Assembly: GCA_021463195.1 (NCBI GenBank)
Contig: JAJTXZ010000006.1
Location: 1 to 64,000 of the forward strand
Source: Anaerolineae bacterium
GTDB lineage: Bacteria > Chloroflexota > Anaerolineae > UBA4142 > SHND01
Direction: 5' to 3'
Length of the DNA: 64,000 bases
Shown here: positions 1 to 8,577 of the stretch, piece after piece
Position numbering within the stretch: the stretch's first letter is position 1
Layout: each line of letters starts with the position of its first letter
Program-made: the position numbers and the translations under genes
Notes under the pieces: generated by a model
Told to the model about the DNA's origin: nothing
Databases searched by the model: none
What the model saw: the letters and a program-made list of their open reading frames with translations, nothing else

Positions 1-1
1 C

Positions 2-841
2 GACGCCGCCCGCGCGCTCGATCTGGCAGGCGCGCAGCCCGAAATCGTGCCGCTTTTACATCTGCGCGCGGGCAGCCGTCGCTGGCGTGATTATCAGATG
101 CTCGTCCTGCCCGGGGGGTTTGCGTATGCGGACGCATTGGGGGCGGGCAAACTCTTGGCGCTCGATTTGAATTTGAACGCGTCGAAACCGCCGATCGTTC
201 ATGGCGAAAATGGCGTTTCGCAAAAAACAGACGCGGCGGGCAACGCATCGTACTATGTTTCGATAACCCGAATGCCAACACAAGGCACAGTGCGAATCAA
301 CGGCGAAACATTTTCGGTGACGGGTGATTCATGGTTTGACCACGAATGGGGCACCACGTCGCTCGGCGCAAACGCGGCGGGCTGGGATTGGTTTTCGATT
401 CAGTTGGACGACAATCGCGATGACATGCGGTCACGCCCTAGTACATCGAGCGTTGAGCGTGACCGCGTGTCAGAACTGATGTTTTTTCAAATTCGCAACA
501 AGGATGGCGGCATCGAACCGTTTTCGTCAGGAACGTTGATTCAAGCGGATGGTGCGACCAAATATTTGAAACGCGATGACGTAAAAATTACGCCGCAAGA
601 ATTTTGGACGAGCGATTTTTCGCAAGGGAAATATCCGAGCAAGTGGCGCATCGAAATTCCGTCGGCGAATCTGGATTTGACGCTGACGCCATTGATTGCA
701 GACCAAGAGATGCGCGTGTCGTTCACCTATTGGGAAGGCGCGGTGAATGTGCAAGGGACATCAAACGGAAAAAATGTGCGCGGACAAGGTTATGTGGAGA
801 TGACGGGGTACGGCAACGCGCGCGGGGATGTGGGGTATTGA
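2..841 (+). CDS. PurQ N-terminal fragment joined in frame to AttH/lipocalin-like domain (5' partial)
   Basis: The frame is open from base 2, so the gene begins outside the window. About the first 54 residues read like the N-terminal part of phosphoribosylformylglycinamidine synthase subunit PurQ: an [15 protein letters not shown]-type helix, then [20 protein letters not shown]. After a shared LALDL segment near base 160-170 the protein changes family. [24 protein letters not shown] and [11 protein letters not shown] are typical of the AttH / carotenoid 1,2-hydratase-like lipocalin family. The PurQ catalytic Cys (GICNG region) would lie beyond the junction and is absent, so no glutaminase activity is expected. 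Either this is a real deletion fusion or an assembly join at a short shared motif; I favour the join. The AttH part alone looks intact to its stop. A (GGATGAG)-type triplicate repeat follows the stop at about 839-862. Confidence 0.75.
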   Translation, partial: DAARALDLAGAQPEIVPLLHLRAGSRRWRDYQMLVLPGGFAYADALGAGKLLALDLNLNASKPPIVHGENGVSQKTDAAGNASYYVSITRMPTQGTVRINGETFSVTGDSWFDHEWGTTSLGANAAGWDWFSIQLDDNRDDMRSRPSTSSVERDRVSELMFFQIRNKDGGIEPFSSGTLIQADGATKYLKRDDVKITPQEFWTSDFSQGKYPSKWRIEIPSANLDLTLTPLIADQEMRVSFTYWEGAVNVQGTSNGKNVRGQGYVEMTGYGNARGDVGY

Positions 842-883
842 GGGATGAGGGATGAGGGATGACGGCTGCGTAGCAAGCGCTCT

Positions 884-1309
884 CTAGCGCGTCGCGGGCG
901 CTTCAAGAATTTCAATGAATCTTTTTGTATTCACGATTTCAAAATCAAATTCATCCGTTAATTCGAGCAAGTCTTTATCTTCCGTCACAAGATAACTTGC
1001 ATTGCCAATTTGCGCGGTGGCAACAAAAATGTCGTCCTTGACATCGCGGACGACTTGAGGGATTTCCGCGAGTGCGACGAGTTCCGCTTGGGCGACGAGT
1101 TCAATCACGGATTCGATACGAATTGTTGCCAGTTTTTTGTATTTCCTTGTCAATTCGGGGCGTCGAATTACTTCCAAGAGTTCTTGCGCGGTTTCTTTGG
1201 AAACGAGCAGGGTAAAATGCGGCGCGAACTCGGACAAGATGCGTCCGCTAAAGCTGCGCGCGTTCATGAGCGCGCGGACAAATACGATAGTATCAAGCAC
1301 GACGCGCAC
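884..1309 (-). CDS. PIN-domain toxin (COG1569-like)
   Basis: Putative ribonuclease toxin of a type II toxin-antitoxin pair, 141 aa. It has the PIN-fold acidic pattern: VVLDTIVFVRAL at the N-terminus, KDDIFVATA in the middle and VTEDKDLLEL near the end, with FEIVNTKRFIEIL as the usual last strand and helix. An upstream ATG at 1345 is possible, but I prefer the GTG at 1309 because a GGAG lies 8 nt before it (1318-1321) and the protein then starts VRVVLDT, as relatives usually do. The start overlaps the end of the antitoxin gene by 17 bp, which suggests translational coupling. Metal-dependent RNase activity is known for the family; the target is unknown. Confidence 0.85.
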   Translation of the reverse strand: MRVVLDTIVFVRALMNARSFSGRILSEFAPHFTLLVSKETAQELLEVIRRPELTRKYKKLATIRIESVIELVAQAELVALAEIPQVVRDVKDDIFVATAQIGNASYLVTEDKDLLELTDEFDFEIVNTKRFIEILEAPATR

Positions 1310-1598
1310 GGCGTTTTCTCCGCACTGCCGCCACCGCTTTATCAATGTCGGCGTTCACTTGTTTTTCGCTTTGTTTGGCAGTCTCGGCGCGAACGGGCGC
1401 AAATAGTTCATACAGCTCGCGCGCCCATTCCGAATTTTTTGCGCGTGAAACATGCAAAGGTTTCAGCCGCAGTTCATCGCCGACGAGCGCAAGTTCCAAT
1501 AATGAGTGTTCGTTGATTTCGAGCCGCGCCCGAAATTCGGATGGAATGGTAATTTGCCCATTTCGCAATGGGCGCACAATTTTGACCAATGACTTCAT
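1293..1598 (-). CDS. AbrB/MazE-type antitoxin
   Basis: 101-aa protein with an N-terminal SpoVT-AbrB swapped-hairpin DNA-binding domain: KIVRPLRNGQITIPSEFR, then LEINEHSLLELALVGDELRLKPL. The C-terminal half is charged and helical and ends in an Arg/Lys-rich tail, the part expected to bind the PIN toxin encoded just downstream. The start is set by the ATG at 1598 with GGAG about 9 nt upstream; the frame stays open further upstream, but into the promoter region. Autorepression of its own promoter is expected for the family. Confidence 0.85.
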   Translation of the reverse strand: MKSLVKIVRPLRNGQITIPSEFRARLEINEHSLLELALVGDELRLKPLHVSRAKNSEWARELYELFAPVRAETAKQSEKQVNADIDKAVAAVRRKRRARRA

Positions 1599-1629
1599 AC
1601 ATATTTCTCCAGTACCAGAATGCAAGTTG

Positions 1630-1658
1630 ATTATATTGTAATTATGTAATTGTGTAAA
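1630..1658 (-). promoter_or_regulatory. Sigma70-type promoter of the toxin-antitoxin pair
   Basis: On the minus strand TTTACA (1653-1658) is followed after exactly 17 nt by TATAAT (1630-1635), about 30 nt before the antitoxin ATG. The spacer carries a tandem repeat AATTACAT/AATTACAA, a plausible AbrB-type operator placed to block RNA polymerase. The operator role is inference. Confidence 0.6.
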
Positions 1659-1742
1659 TATGTACATTACCCTCGCCAATTTCAAGAAATAGACGAGTTT
1701 TGTAACGCAAATTTGAAATTTGTGGTACTGGAGGAAATTTCT

Positions 1743-2222
1743 ATGGAACTCGCCCCCGACTTTGCGCTCACAGACACAAACGGAGTTGACATCCGCTTGT
1801 CCGCTTTTCGCGGCAAGAAAAATGTCGTGTTGACCTTTTTGCGCGGCTTTGCCTGAATGTATTGCCGCAAGCATTTGGCGCAGTTGCGTCAACACTATGA
1901 CGAATTTGTAAAACGCGACGCGGAAATTCTCGCGGTCGGTCCCGAACCGCAGCTCGCGTTCAAACTATTTTGGGCAAAAGAAAAATTTCCGTTCATTGGT
2001 TTGGCTGATTCAAAACACACTGTCGCGGAATTGTATGAACAGCAAGTGAGTTTGTTGAAATTCGGACGGATGCCCGCGTTAATGATTGTGGACAAGAAAG
2101 GGCGCGTGCGGTTTTCGCATTATGCAGACAATATGCGCGATTATCCGACGCTGGAAGAAATGTTTGCGATGTTGGATTCTTTGCGCGGCAAACACAAAAA
2201 GCCCCGAACGCAAGCGGCGTAA
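1743..2222 (+). CDS. Peroxiredoxin-like (AhpC/TSA) protein with in-frame UGA, probable selenoprotein
   Basis: The ATG at 1743 has GGAGG 8 nt upstream and opens MELAPDFALTDTNGVD, a standard AhpC/TSA start. The frame runs to a TGA at 1854-1856 in RGFA-TGA-MYCRKHLAQLRQ and then continues in the same frame to TAA at 2222. Read through, the product is 159 residues, normal for the family, with LAVGPE, KFPFIGLADSKHTVAELY and RFSHYADN motifs after the TGA. The TGA sits at residue 38, three before Cys41, giving UxxC where relatives have a CxxC-type redox pair. A hairpin (1875-1892) follows at a suitable distance. Selenocysteine is therefore more likely than a chance nonsense mutation, but neither selA/B/C/D nor a tRNA-Sec is in the window. 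The alternative is a broken gene with Cys or Trp mutated to stop. Confidence 0.8.
1875..1892 (+). promoter_or_regulatory. Candidate bacterial SECIS hairpin
   Basis: TTGGCGC (1875-1881) pairs with GCGTCAA (1886-1892), 7 bp with one G-U, closing the tetraloop AGUU. The loop begins 25 nt after the UGA and has GU at its second and third positions. Known bacterial SECIS elements place a short apical loop with an early G roughly 16-37 nt after the UGA, so this fits. It lies inside the coding sequence, as bacterial SECIS elements do. Confidence 0.55.
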
Positions 2223-2259
2223 AAAAAATCCCGATGGAGAATCCATCGGGATTTTTTTT
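2221..2259. terminator. Bidirectional intrinsic terminator
   Basis: An A8 tract and ATCCCGATGGA (2221-2238) are exactly complementary to TCCATCGGGAT and a T8 tract (2242-2259), with a GAA loop. It lies between the convergent peroxiredoxin-like and beta-helix genes, overlapping both stop codons, and has a poly-U tract in both directions. Confidence 0.9.
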
Positions 2260-3751
2260 ATTGCACTTCCACCGCGCCAATGTCCGCGTTGCCGACGGGA
2301 CGCGCCATGCCGCGCTGGTCTTCCGAAACACCAACGTTCGCGCCTTTGTTGATGAGCGGACTTTTTGCTAATGGCAGATGCGTCAACGTGGGCCCGCCGT
2401 TGTTTGCGAGCGCGCCGAGTTTTGCATTTTTATTTTGCTTGTCGCCGCCTTGCGCCATGACCACGCAGCTCGCATCACTCGAAAGATTGTTGCCGTACGA
2501 ACCCCAGCCAATCGTATTTTGTCCGCCGCAATTCACCGCGCCATTGTTCGAGATGACGGTGTTTTGCAAATACAAAACGCCCGCGCCAAGATACGATGAA
2601 TAAATGCCCGAACCGTTATTGCCGCCATACGTGTTGTTCGCAACCGTGACGTGCTGCATATCCACGTTGCCTTGCCGCCGCCACAGCGCGCTGCCTGCTA
2701 CCGCCGCGTAATTGCCGCTGATGGTTGAATTGGTGATCACCGCGTCCGCGTCGGTCAAAATGCCGCCCGCGTAATCGCTCGCTTCGTTGCGGCTCACCGT
2801 TGAATTGGTCAACGTCGTCACGTTGAACGCCGCGTCAATGCCGCCCGCCGCCACCGCGCGATTGTTGTCAATCGTCGAATCAATCAGCGTCATGTTGCCG
2901 CCTTGCCAAACGCCGCCGCCGAACGCGCCCGCGATGTTGTTGATAATTTTTGTTTTGGAAACGGTAATGTCGCCGTTGCTCGCGATGCCGCCGCCGTCCG
3001 TTGCGTAATTGTTATCAATCACACTGTTGCTAATCGTCCCCATCGTTGGCGTTTGCAAATTCAACGCGCCGCCGCCGGAAACGGACGCGAGCGTATTGTT
3101 GCTGGCGAATTTACTGCGCTTGATATTGATGACGCCGTTATCCGTCGCCACCGCGCCACCGTAATTCGTCGCTTGGTTATTGATGAATTTACTTTTGTTA
3201 ATCGTCAACGCGCTGCCCGTGTGATAAATCGCGCCGCCCATATTTTCGGCAAAGTTATCGGTGAAGGTGCTGGACTTGATATTCGCTACATCGTAATTGG
3301 CAATCGCGCCGCCATTGACGGTGGAACGATTGTTCAAGAATGTAACGCGCGTCACATTCAGCGTGCCATAATTTTCAATCGCGCCCGCGCTGCCGCTCGT
3401 GCCTTCTTGCAACGTGATGTTTTTGAGATTGAACGTGTAACCGGCGTACACTTGAAAATGATACAGCTGCGGCGCGCGCAAAATAATTTTATTGCCGCCG
3501 TCGAGTGTGGTATCCGCTTGGATATTTTTCGTGAACGTCAACGTAAGCGTTTTTGTATTCGCGCCGCAATTAAAAGTCACAAGCCCGCCGCCGCTCAACG
3601 CGTTATCCAACGCGGTTTCGGTGCAACTCGCGGGGTTGCCATTGCCGACGACGCCTGCCGCCAACGCGGGACGCGTTCCAAACATTGCTACTGCGTTCAC
3701 CAAAACCAACGCGCAGAAAATTGCGCGCAGGGTGGAAAATTTTTTTGCCAT
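2258..3751 (-). CDS. Secreted right-handed beta-helix protein (choice-of-anchor Q type)
   Basis: 497-aa exported protein. The ATG at 3751 has GGAGG 7 nt upstream and starts a signal peptide (MAKKFSTLRAIFCALVLVNA ending near ALAAG). The opening GNPASCTETALDNALSGGG and LDGGNKIILRA match the start of polymorphic-outer-membrane-protein-like beta-helix domains. Many short repeats follow of the type INKSKFINNQATNYGGAVA and DSTIDNNRAVAAGGI, each one coil of the helix. The C-terminus (LGALANNGGPTLTHLPLA, then ADIGAVEVQ) is the usual end of choice-of-anchor Q proteins. A surface-exposed structural or adhesive role is likely; no catalytic residues are visible. The repeats are rich in Asn and Gly. Confidence 0.85.
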   Translation of the reverse strand: MAKKFSTLRAIFCALVLVNAVAMFGTRPALAAGVVGNGNPASCTETALDNALSGGGLVTFNCGANTKTLTLTFTKNIQADTTLDGGNKIILRAPQLYHFQVYAGYTFNLKNITLQEGTSGSAGAIENYGTLNVTRVTFLNNRSTVNGGAIANYDVANIKSSTFTDNFAENMGGAIYHTGSALTINKSKFINNQATNYGGAVATDNGVINIKRSKFASNNTLASVSGGGALNLQTPTMGTISNSVIDNNYATDGGGIASNGDITVSKTKIINNIAGAFGGGVWQGGNMTLIDSTIDNNRAVAAGGIDAAFNVTTLTNSTVSRNEASDYAGGILTDADAVITNSTISGNYAAVAGSALWRRQGNVDMQHVTVANNTYGGNNGSGIYSSYLGAGVLYLQNTVISNNGAVNCGGQNTIGWGSYGNNLSSDASCVVMAQGGDKQNKNAKLGALANNGGPTLTHLPLAKSPLINKGANVGVSEDQRGMARPVGNADIGAVEVQ

Positions 3752-3775
3752 GAGAATCCTCCGTGCAGTCATTTT

Positions 3776-3907
3776 TGATTATTGATTTGCGATTTTTGAT
3801 TTGCTGTTTGCGATTTGCGATTCTTGATTTGCTGTTTGCGATTTTTGAATTTCGATTTTCGATTGTCGAATCTCCAATCTCCAATCTCCAATCTCCAATC
3901 TCTATCT
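3776..3907. repeat. Low-complexity word repeats (TTTGCGATT / CTCCAAT types)
   Basis: The spacer between the beta-helix gene and the lipoprotein gene is almost entirely degenerate tandem repeats: TTTGCGATTCTTGATTTGC-like units, then four copies of CTCCAAT or near variants. No gene is seen. The same style of repeat recurs across the window. Confidence 0.85.
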
Positions 3908-4726
3908 CTACAACGGCGGTTCAATCGTGAACACCGCGTCGTAATCATGCAACTGCTCAATTTGGTCCTTGCCGCCGGCGGTAAAAGCCGAATCACTTTC
4001 GCTCACCAATTTGTAGGGCAGCCCATCCAACGCGCCAACCCATAACTGATTCGCGCCGTGAATATCGCCGCCATCGGAACCCAATCCTTTGACGATGGTG
4101 GGGTACGCATACAACCACATCGGTTTGCCGTTCAAGATTTCCGCGCCCAAAAATTTCGCATCGCCCCACACAACCATGTCCATCAACTCTTGAATCGTTT
4201 TGGGGTCACGCGCGGAGGTGAACGCTTGCGCCAACGCGGGGTCAGCGGTTTGCCATGTGTCGCTCTCTTTTTTCCACGCGCCTTTGCCTTCCACCGCAAT
4301 CAATTCCATTGTGTCAGCGCGAATGTGAAAATTCGCGGGCGCGATAAATTCCATCAGCATTTCCGTAACTGTCCCGTCCGCGCTCGTGATTTTAGTCGTG
4401 ACGCGTTCGCGCGGCGCTTGCAGTTGCGCGAGCATCGCGCGGCGAATCACATCGGGCGGCGCGTCCGTCGGCGCGTTTTGCGAATTGGACGCGGACGCGG
4501 TTGGCGGAACTGTAGTTGCCGCCGCGTTTTGTGAATTGGACGCGGCGGTGGGGATTGCGGTTGCCGCCGACGGCGCGAGCATGTTCGCAACCGTTGCCGC
4601 CGCGTCCAATGTTGGGGGCGCGGGACGCGTCGCAACCGCTGACTCGCTCCCCGGTGCGCCACAACCCACGAACGCGGTCACCAGAACTAGCGCAAAACCG
4701 CTAAAAATAAGTATTTTTTCAAACAT
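3908..4726 (-). CDS. Exported lipoprotein, possibly LppX/LolA-like fold
   Basis: 272-aa protein with a lipoprotein signal peptide: hydrophobic FSGFALVLVTAF, then VGC with Cys22 as the lipidation site. A low-complexity Ala/Pro/Thr linker follows, in which the block ASNSQNA occurs twice. The folded part begins near PPDVIRRAMLAQ and has the alternating strands (TTKITSADGTVTEMLMEF, ANFHIRADTMELIAVEGKGAW, NQLWVGALDGLPYKLVSES) seen in LppX/LolA-like carriers and DUF6612-type lipoproteins. That similarity is structural intuition only. The start ATG is preceded by AGGAGC. Its function is not known. Confidence 0.75.
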   Translation of the reverse strand: MFEKILIFSGFALVLVTAFVGCGAPGSESAVATRPAPPTLDAAATVANMLAPSAATAIPTAASNSQNAAATTVPPTASASNSQNAPTDAPPDVIRRAMLAQLQAPRERVTTKITSADGTVTEMLMEFIAPANFHIRADTMELIAVEGKGAWKKESDTWQTADPALAQAFTSARDPKTIQELMDMVVWGDAKFLGAEILNGKPMWLYAYPTIVKGLGSDGGDIHGANQLWVGALDGLPYKLVSESDSAFTAGGKDQIEQLHDYDAVFTIEPPL

Positions 4727-4823
4727 TTTGCTCCTTTTTTTCTTGGCAAATTACAAATTTGCCCTACCAACAGTATCGCATCCCGCGCTTCTCCAACTGC
4801 TTCTCATGGCGCGCGGTCAACGG

Positions 4824-4882
4824 GTAAAAAAAACGGATAAACGGATGGCAACGTAATTTGTTGCAGCATCCGTGTATCCGTT
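4824..4882 (-). terminator. Intrinsic terminator after the STAND/BTAD regulator gene
   Basis: AACGGATAAACGGATG (4832-4847) pairs with CATCCGTGTATCCGTT (4867-4882) with one mismatch, and GCAAC/GTTGC extends the stem inward. Read on the minus strand, the hairpin follows the stop at 4904 and is followed by a run of Ts (4824-4833 on the complement). The arms are built of the same ACGGAT words found in other repeats here. Confidence 0.75.
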
Positions 4883-4903
4883 CTACATCCGCTAACCGTT
4901 TTC

Positions 4904-7900
4904 TTACGCGCGCCTTAATTTTTCGTACAACAATTTCGTTGCGCGCGACGGTTCGGTTTGAAATTCATCGCGCAAAATTTGCTTGAGCGTTTCGTATTGG
5001 CGCAGCGCGCGCGGCGCATCGCCCGCATTCGCAAAACATTGCATCAACGCGCGATGCGCGTCCTCGTTCCAATTGTCGCGCGCGAGCATTTTTTCATACA
5101 CCGCGCCCGCATCGGCATAACGCGCCGCGTCATACAACCCTTGCCCCAATTTTGTCGCGGCGTCAAAAAATTGTTCGCGGCGCGTCGCGCGTTCTGTTGC
5201 CGCCCATTCGCTTTCGACATCGGGCAAAAAATCACCGTCATACAAATTCACCGCGCGTTGCAACGCGTCCAACTGCGCCTCGCCCTTTTTGCGCGCGCTT
5301 GCTTCTGCCAATGTTTGCGCGAACCGTTCAACATCATACGCGTAGGAGTTTGCGCGATGGAACGCGTACTGCTCGTCTTGAAATAAAATCCAATCGCTTG
5401 CACCCAACGCATTGCGCGCGTGATGCAAAGCGCGATGCAACGTACTGCGAAGTTGTTCGGGCGACGCGTCGGGATACAAATCCAACGCGAGCTGCTCTTT
5501 GGTCACGGCGTCGCGCGTCAACAAATAAAAAACAATTTCGCGCGCTTTGGCGTACCGCCAATCTTTTGAACTCAACAACTCGCCCTTGCGAAAGACGCGC
5601 GTTTCGCCGAACGCAAACAACTCGAGTTCGCGCGGCGCGTTTACAATTTCAATTTGCGTTACGCGCGCGTGCCACGCCTCCACCGCCGCGAGAATCGTTT
5701 CCAATGGTTGCGCGCGTCCACGTTGTAGAGTTTGTGTTGCCGCGCCTTCGCCCAACCGCGTACGCGCGCGCGTTTTGATTTCATCCAAAACATTTTGGTC
5801 AAACGGATACGCGGGCGTTTCCATTTCCTCGCGCAACGCGCGCGCCGCGCCCAAGCATTCCAACGCGCGCGCCGCTTCATTCCACGCCAACGCGACACCC
5901 GCGTAACCTTCCAACGTTTCCGCGATACCCAAGCGATTTTGCGCGCGCCGATAAATCTCCAACGCTTCGTGATGCAGCCGCGCGGCGGTGAGTAAATCGC
6001 CTTGCATTCGCCGCACCACGCCCAATCCGTTCAACGCATACGAGATGGTGCGTCGTTCTTGCGCGCGGCGGAGCAAACTCACCGCGCGTTCGTACTGCGT
6101 CGTCGCGCGCGCCAAATCATTTTCGTCGCGCGCCAAGTCGGCGAGATTCACCAACGCCAACGCTTCATTTTGGATGTCGCCAATGCGCCGCGTCAAATCA
6201 AGCAATTCGAGATTCAACGCGCGCGCCGCGTCTTGATGATTCAACGCGCGTTTGATGACAGACAAATTGAGCAGCGCAATCGCCAGCGTGAATTCGTCGC
6301 CGAGTGTTTTGCACAAGCCGACACTTTCTTGAAGCAAACTCGCGCCGCGCGCATAATTACCACTCAAAAGTTCGATTTCGCCCAAATTGTTCAACGCAAT
6401 CGCAATGTCGGGCTGACTGCTCAGCGCGCGTTTCAATTCCAAACTTTCCGCATAATACTCGCGTGCCTGCGCGAATTTTCCTTGCGCCCGCGCGCACAAG
6501 CCGAGATTGTTTAACGAGGCGGTGATGCCCCATTGGTCATTCGCCGCGCGGCGCAGCGCCAACGCTTCGTTGTGACATGCTTCCGCGCGCGCGTAATCGC
6601 CACGGTCACTTGTGACGATGCCCAGCAGATTCAACGTCAACACCATGCCCGCCGTGTCGCCCAACGCGCGCTGCGCGTCCAGCGCCGCTTCCGCCAACTG
6701 CTGCCCGCGCTCCAATTCGCCTAAACGATACGCGAGCGCGCCGATGCTGAACAATGCCTGCGCGCGTACCGCATCAGGAACGCGCGTCACATCTTGCGCC
6801 AAGAACGCGTCGAACCAACGTTTGCCCTCGTAAAAATGTCCGCGCGTGTTCCAATAACGCCACAGCGCGTTCGCCAAACGCAAACCGCTTTCGATTTGCG
6901 CGGTTTCTAACGCAAATTGCATCGCGGCGCGCAAATTGTCTTGCTCGGCGTCCAAGCGCTTTGTCCATTCCACCTGCAAGCTCGTCGTCAACTGCGCCTG
7001 GGCGCGTTCGGCGAATCGCAAATAGTACGCCAAATGTTTTTGCTGTGTTTCATCCCACGCGCCTGCCGCGCGCAATTTTTCGCGCGCGTATTCGCGCAGC
7101 GTTTCGAGTAACCGATAACGCGTCGTCGTCACGCTCGGTTCAATCACCAACAAAGATTTTTCGGCAAGTTCCGTCAATACATCAAGCGCATCTGTCGTTT
7201 GTCGTCTGTCGTCTGCCGTCAATCCTTCCACCGCTTCCAAATCAAAACTGCCCGCAAAAACGCCGAGCGTATAAAACAACGCGCGTTCCGCGTCGCTCAA
7301 AAGTTCATCGCTCCAGTCGAGCAGCGCGCGCAAGGTGCTTTGACGCGTTGGCGCGGCGGCGTTTTGATTTTTCAGTAATTGAAAACGCGCGTCGAGCCGC
7401 GCGGCGATTTGCGCGGGCGCGAGCATTTTTACGCGCGCGGCGGCGAGTTCGAGCGCGAGCGGCAAATTGTCCAAACGCGCGCAAATTTCGGCAATCGCGT
7501 TTTCGTTTTGCGCGTCACGTTGAAACGTCGCCAAAACATTGCGCGCGCGGTCCGTGAACAATTCGAGCGCGTCGTCGGATGCAAGCGGCGTGAGCGCGAA
7601 AACAATTTCGTTGGGAATTTCCAGCGCGGCGCGGCTCGTCGCCAACACCGTCACGCGCGGGCATTGCTCACACAGCGCGGCAACAAATTCCGCGCACGCG
7701 GCGCGCAAATGTTCGCAGTTGTCGAAAACGAGGACGAGATTTTTTTCGGCGAGGGTTTGAAAAATCGTCTCGCGCAAATTTTGTTCGGCTTGGTCACGCG
7801 CGCCGAGCGCGGCGGCAACTGTCGCGGAAATGAACGCGGCATCGTTCAACGGCGCGAGGTCAATAAAGTATGCGCCGTCGTCAAAATTCGTCGCGACGCG

Positions 7901-8062
7901 CGCGGCACATTCGACGGCGAGCCGCGTTTTGCCACAGCCGCCCGCGCCGACGAGCGTGACGATTTGCGCGCGCTGGATTTTTTGCGCGAGGGATTCGATT
8001 TCGTTGGCGCGTCCAATAAAACGCGTGGACGCAAGAGGAAAATTTTCGAGCGCGGCGGTCAT
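4904..8062 (-). CDS. STAND regulator: NB-ARC ATPase, TPR repeats, C-terminal winged helix and BTAD
   Basis: 1052-aa intracellular signal-transduction ATPase. FIGRANEIESLAQKIQ and the P-loop GAGGCGKT (about residues 39-46) open an NB-ARC module, with VLVFDNCEHL as Walker B region and LPLALELAAARV further on. About residues 340-760 form tetratricopeptide repeats (for example ALNNLGEIELLSGNYARGAS). The C-terminal 240 residues hold an OmpR-like winged helix (AKAREIVFYLLTR through ALHHARNALG) and a BTAD all-helical domain. SARP/AfsR proteins have the DNA-binding part at the N-terminus, so this is the reverse order, a mirror of the gene at 30520. The ATG overlaps the stop of the preceding DinB-like gene. 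A DRRQTTDA stretch comes from an embedded word repeat (about 7195-7222). Confidence 0.85.
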   Translation of the reverse strand: MTAALENFPLASTRFIGRANEIESLAQKIQRAQIVTLVGAGGCGKTRLAVECAARVATNFDDGAYFIDLAPLNDAAFISATVAAALGARDQAEQNLRETIFQTLAEKNLVLVFDNCEHLRAACAEFVAALCEQCPRVTVLATSRAALEIPNEIVFALTPLASDDALELFTDRARNVLATFQRDAQNENAIAEICARLDNLPLALELAAARVKMLAPAQIAARLDARFQLLKNQNAAAPTRQSTLRALLDWSDELLSDAERALFYTLGVFAGSFDLEAVEGLTADDRRQTTDALDVLTELAEKSLLVIEPSVTTTRYRLLETLREYAREKLRAAGAWDETQQKHLAYYLRFAERAQAQLTTSLQVEWTKRLDAEQDNLRAAMQFALETAQIESGLRLANALWRYWNTRGHFYEGKRWFDAFLAQDVTRVPDAVRAQALFSIGALAYRLGELERGQQLAEAALDAQRALGDTAGMVLTLNLLGIVTSDRGDYARAEACHNEALALRRAANDQWGITASLNNLGLCARAQGKFAQAREYYAESLELKRALSSQPDIAIALNNLGEIELLSGNYARGASLLQESVGLCKTLGDEFTLAIALLNLSVIKRALNHQDAARALNLELLDLTRRIGDIQNEALALVNLADLARDENDLARATTQYERAVSLLRRAQERRTISYALNGLGVVRRMQGDLLTAARLHHEALEIYRRAQNRLGIAETLEGYAGVALAWNEAARALECLGAARALREEMETPAYPFDQNVLDEIKTRARTRLGEGAATQTLQRGRAQPLETILAAVEAWHARVTQIEIVNAPRELELFAFGETRVFRKGELLSSKDWRYAKAREIVFYLLTRDAVTKEQLALDLYPDASPEQLRSTLHRALHHARNALGASDWILFQDEQYAFHRANSYAYDVERFAQTLAEASARKKGEAQLDALQRAVNLYDGDFLPDVESEWAATERATRREQFFDAATKLGQGLYDAARYADAGAVYEKMLARDNWNEDAHRALMQCFANAGDAPRALRQYETLKQILRDEFQTEPSRATKLLYEKLRRA

Positions 8063-8577
8063 GCAGGATTGGCAAGCCAGTTACGAATCCAACCGAGATG
8101 TTCGTCGTAATGTTCGTAGGTGTCGCCTACGATAAAGGTAATGAGCGGACGCCCGTTGCGCGCGGAAAAATGATCGGCGTCGAAAATTTCCGCGTCGCTC
8201 AAGGATTCAATGAGCGCGACAATTTGCATGAACGTTTCGCGGAAATCGTTCAACACGTCCACGAGTTCGCGTTCGCGGTTCTGTTCAAACAAATGCGCGT
8301 TGTAGCGATTCATTTGTTCTTGACCGTTATCGCCGACGATTTCAAAACCGGGCGCCCACAGCACGACTGGCTCGCCGCGCTGATATTTTGCAACCATGTC
8401 GAGCAGAAGCTTTTCCCACGCGGCAATGTGCGCGAGCGAATCTTTAACGCTCCAACCCGCGTCGAGTTCGGGCGCGCGCATTTGCGCGGGCGAAAGCGAC
8501 GATAACAATTCTTCCATGTCCGCGTGTCGTTCGCGGATGCGGTGGAGCAATTCTGCTTTTGTGTTCGGGGAGCTCAT
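8059..8577 (-). CDS. DinB/ClbS-DfsB family four-helix protein
   Basis: 172 aa. KAELLHRIRERHADMEELLSSL, then GWSVKDSLAHIAAWEKLL, is the classic start of ClbS/DfsB-type DinB-like proteins, and DTYEHYDEHLGWIRNWL is the typical final helix. Histidines in AHIAAWE and HYDEH are in the positions used for metal binding in DinB folds. Known relatives include a protein that protects against colibactin, and others of unknown function. The start at 8577 is within the ATGA overlap with the upstream paralogue. The two neighbours look like an old tandem duplication. Confidence 0.85.
   Translation of the reverse strand: MSSPNTKAELLHRIRERHADMEELLSSLSPAQMRAPELDAGWSVKDSLAHIAAWEKLLLDMVAKYQRGEPVVLWAPGFEIVGDNGQEQMNRYNAHLFEQNRERELVDVLNDFRETFMQIVALIESLSDAEIFDADHFSARNGRPLITFIVGDTYEHYDEHLGWIRNWLANPA

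Noticed and set aside
1857-2222. Second half of the peroxiredoxin-like gene as an independent gene starting at the ATG after the UGA
   Set aside because: It has no ribosome site of its own and would lack the first half of the thioredoxin fold; the frame is continuous with the upstream part.
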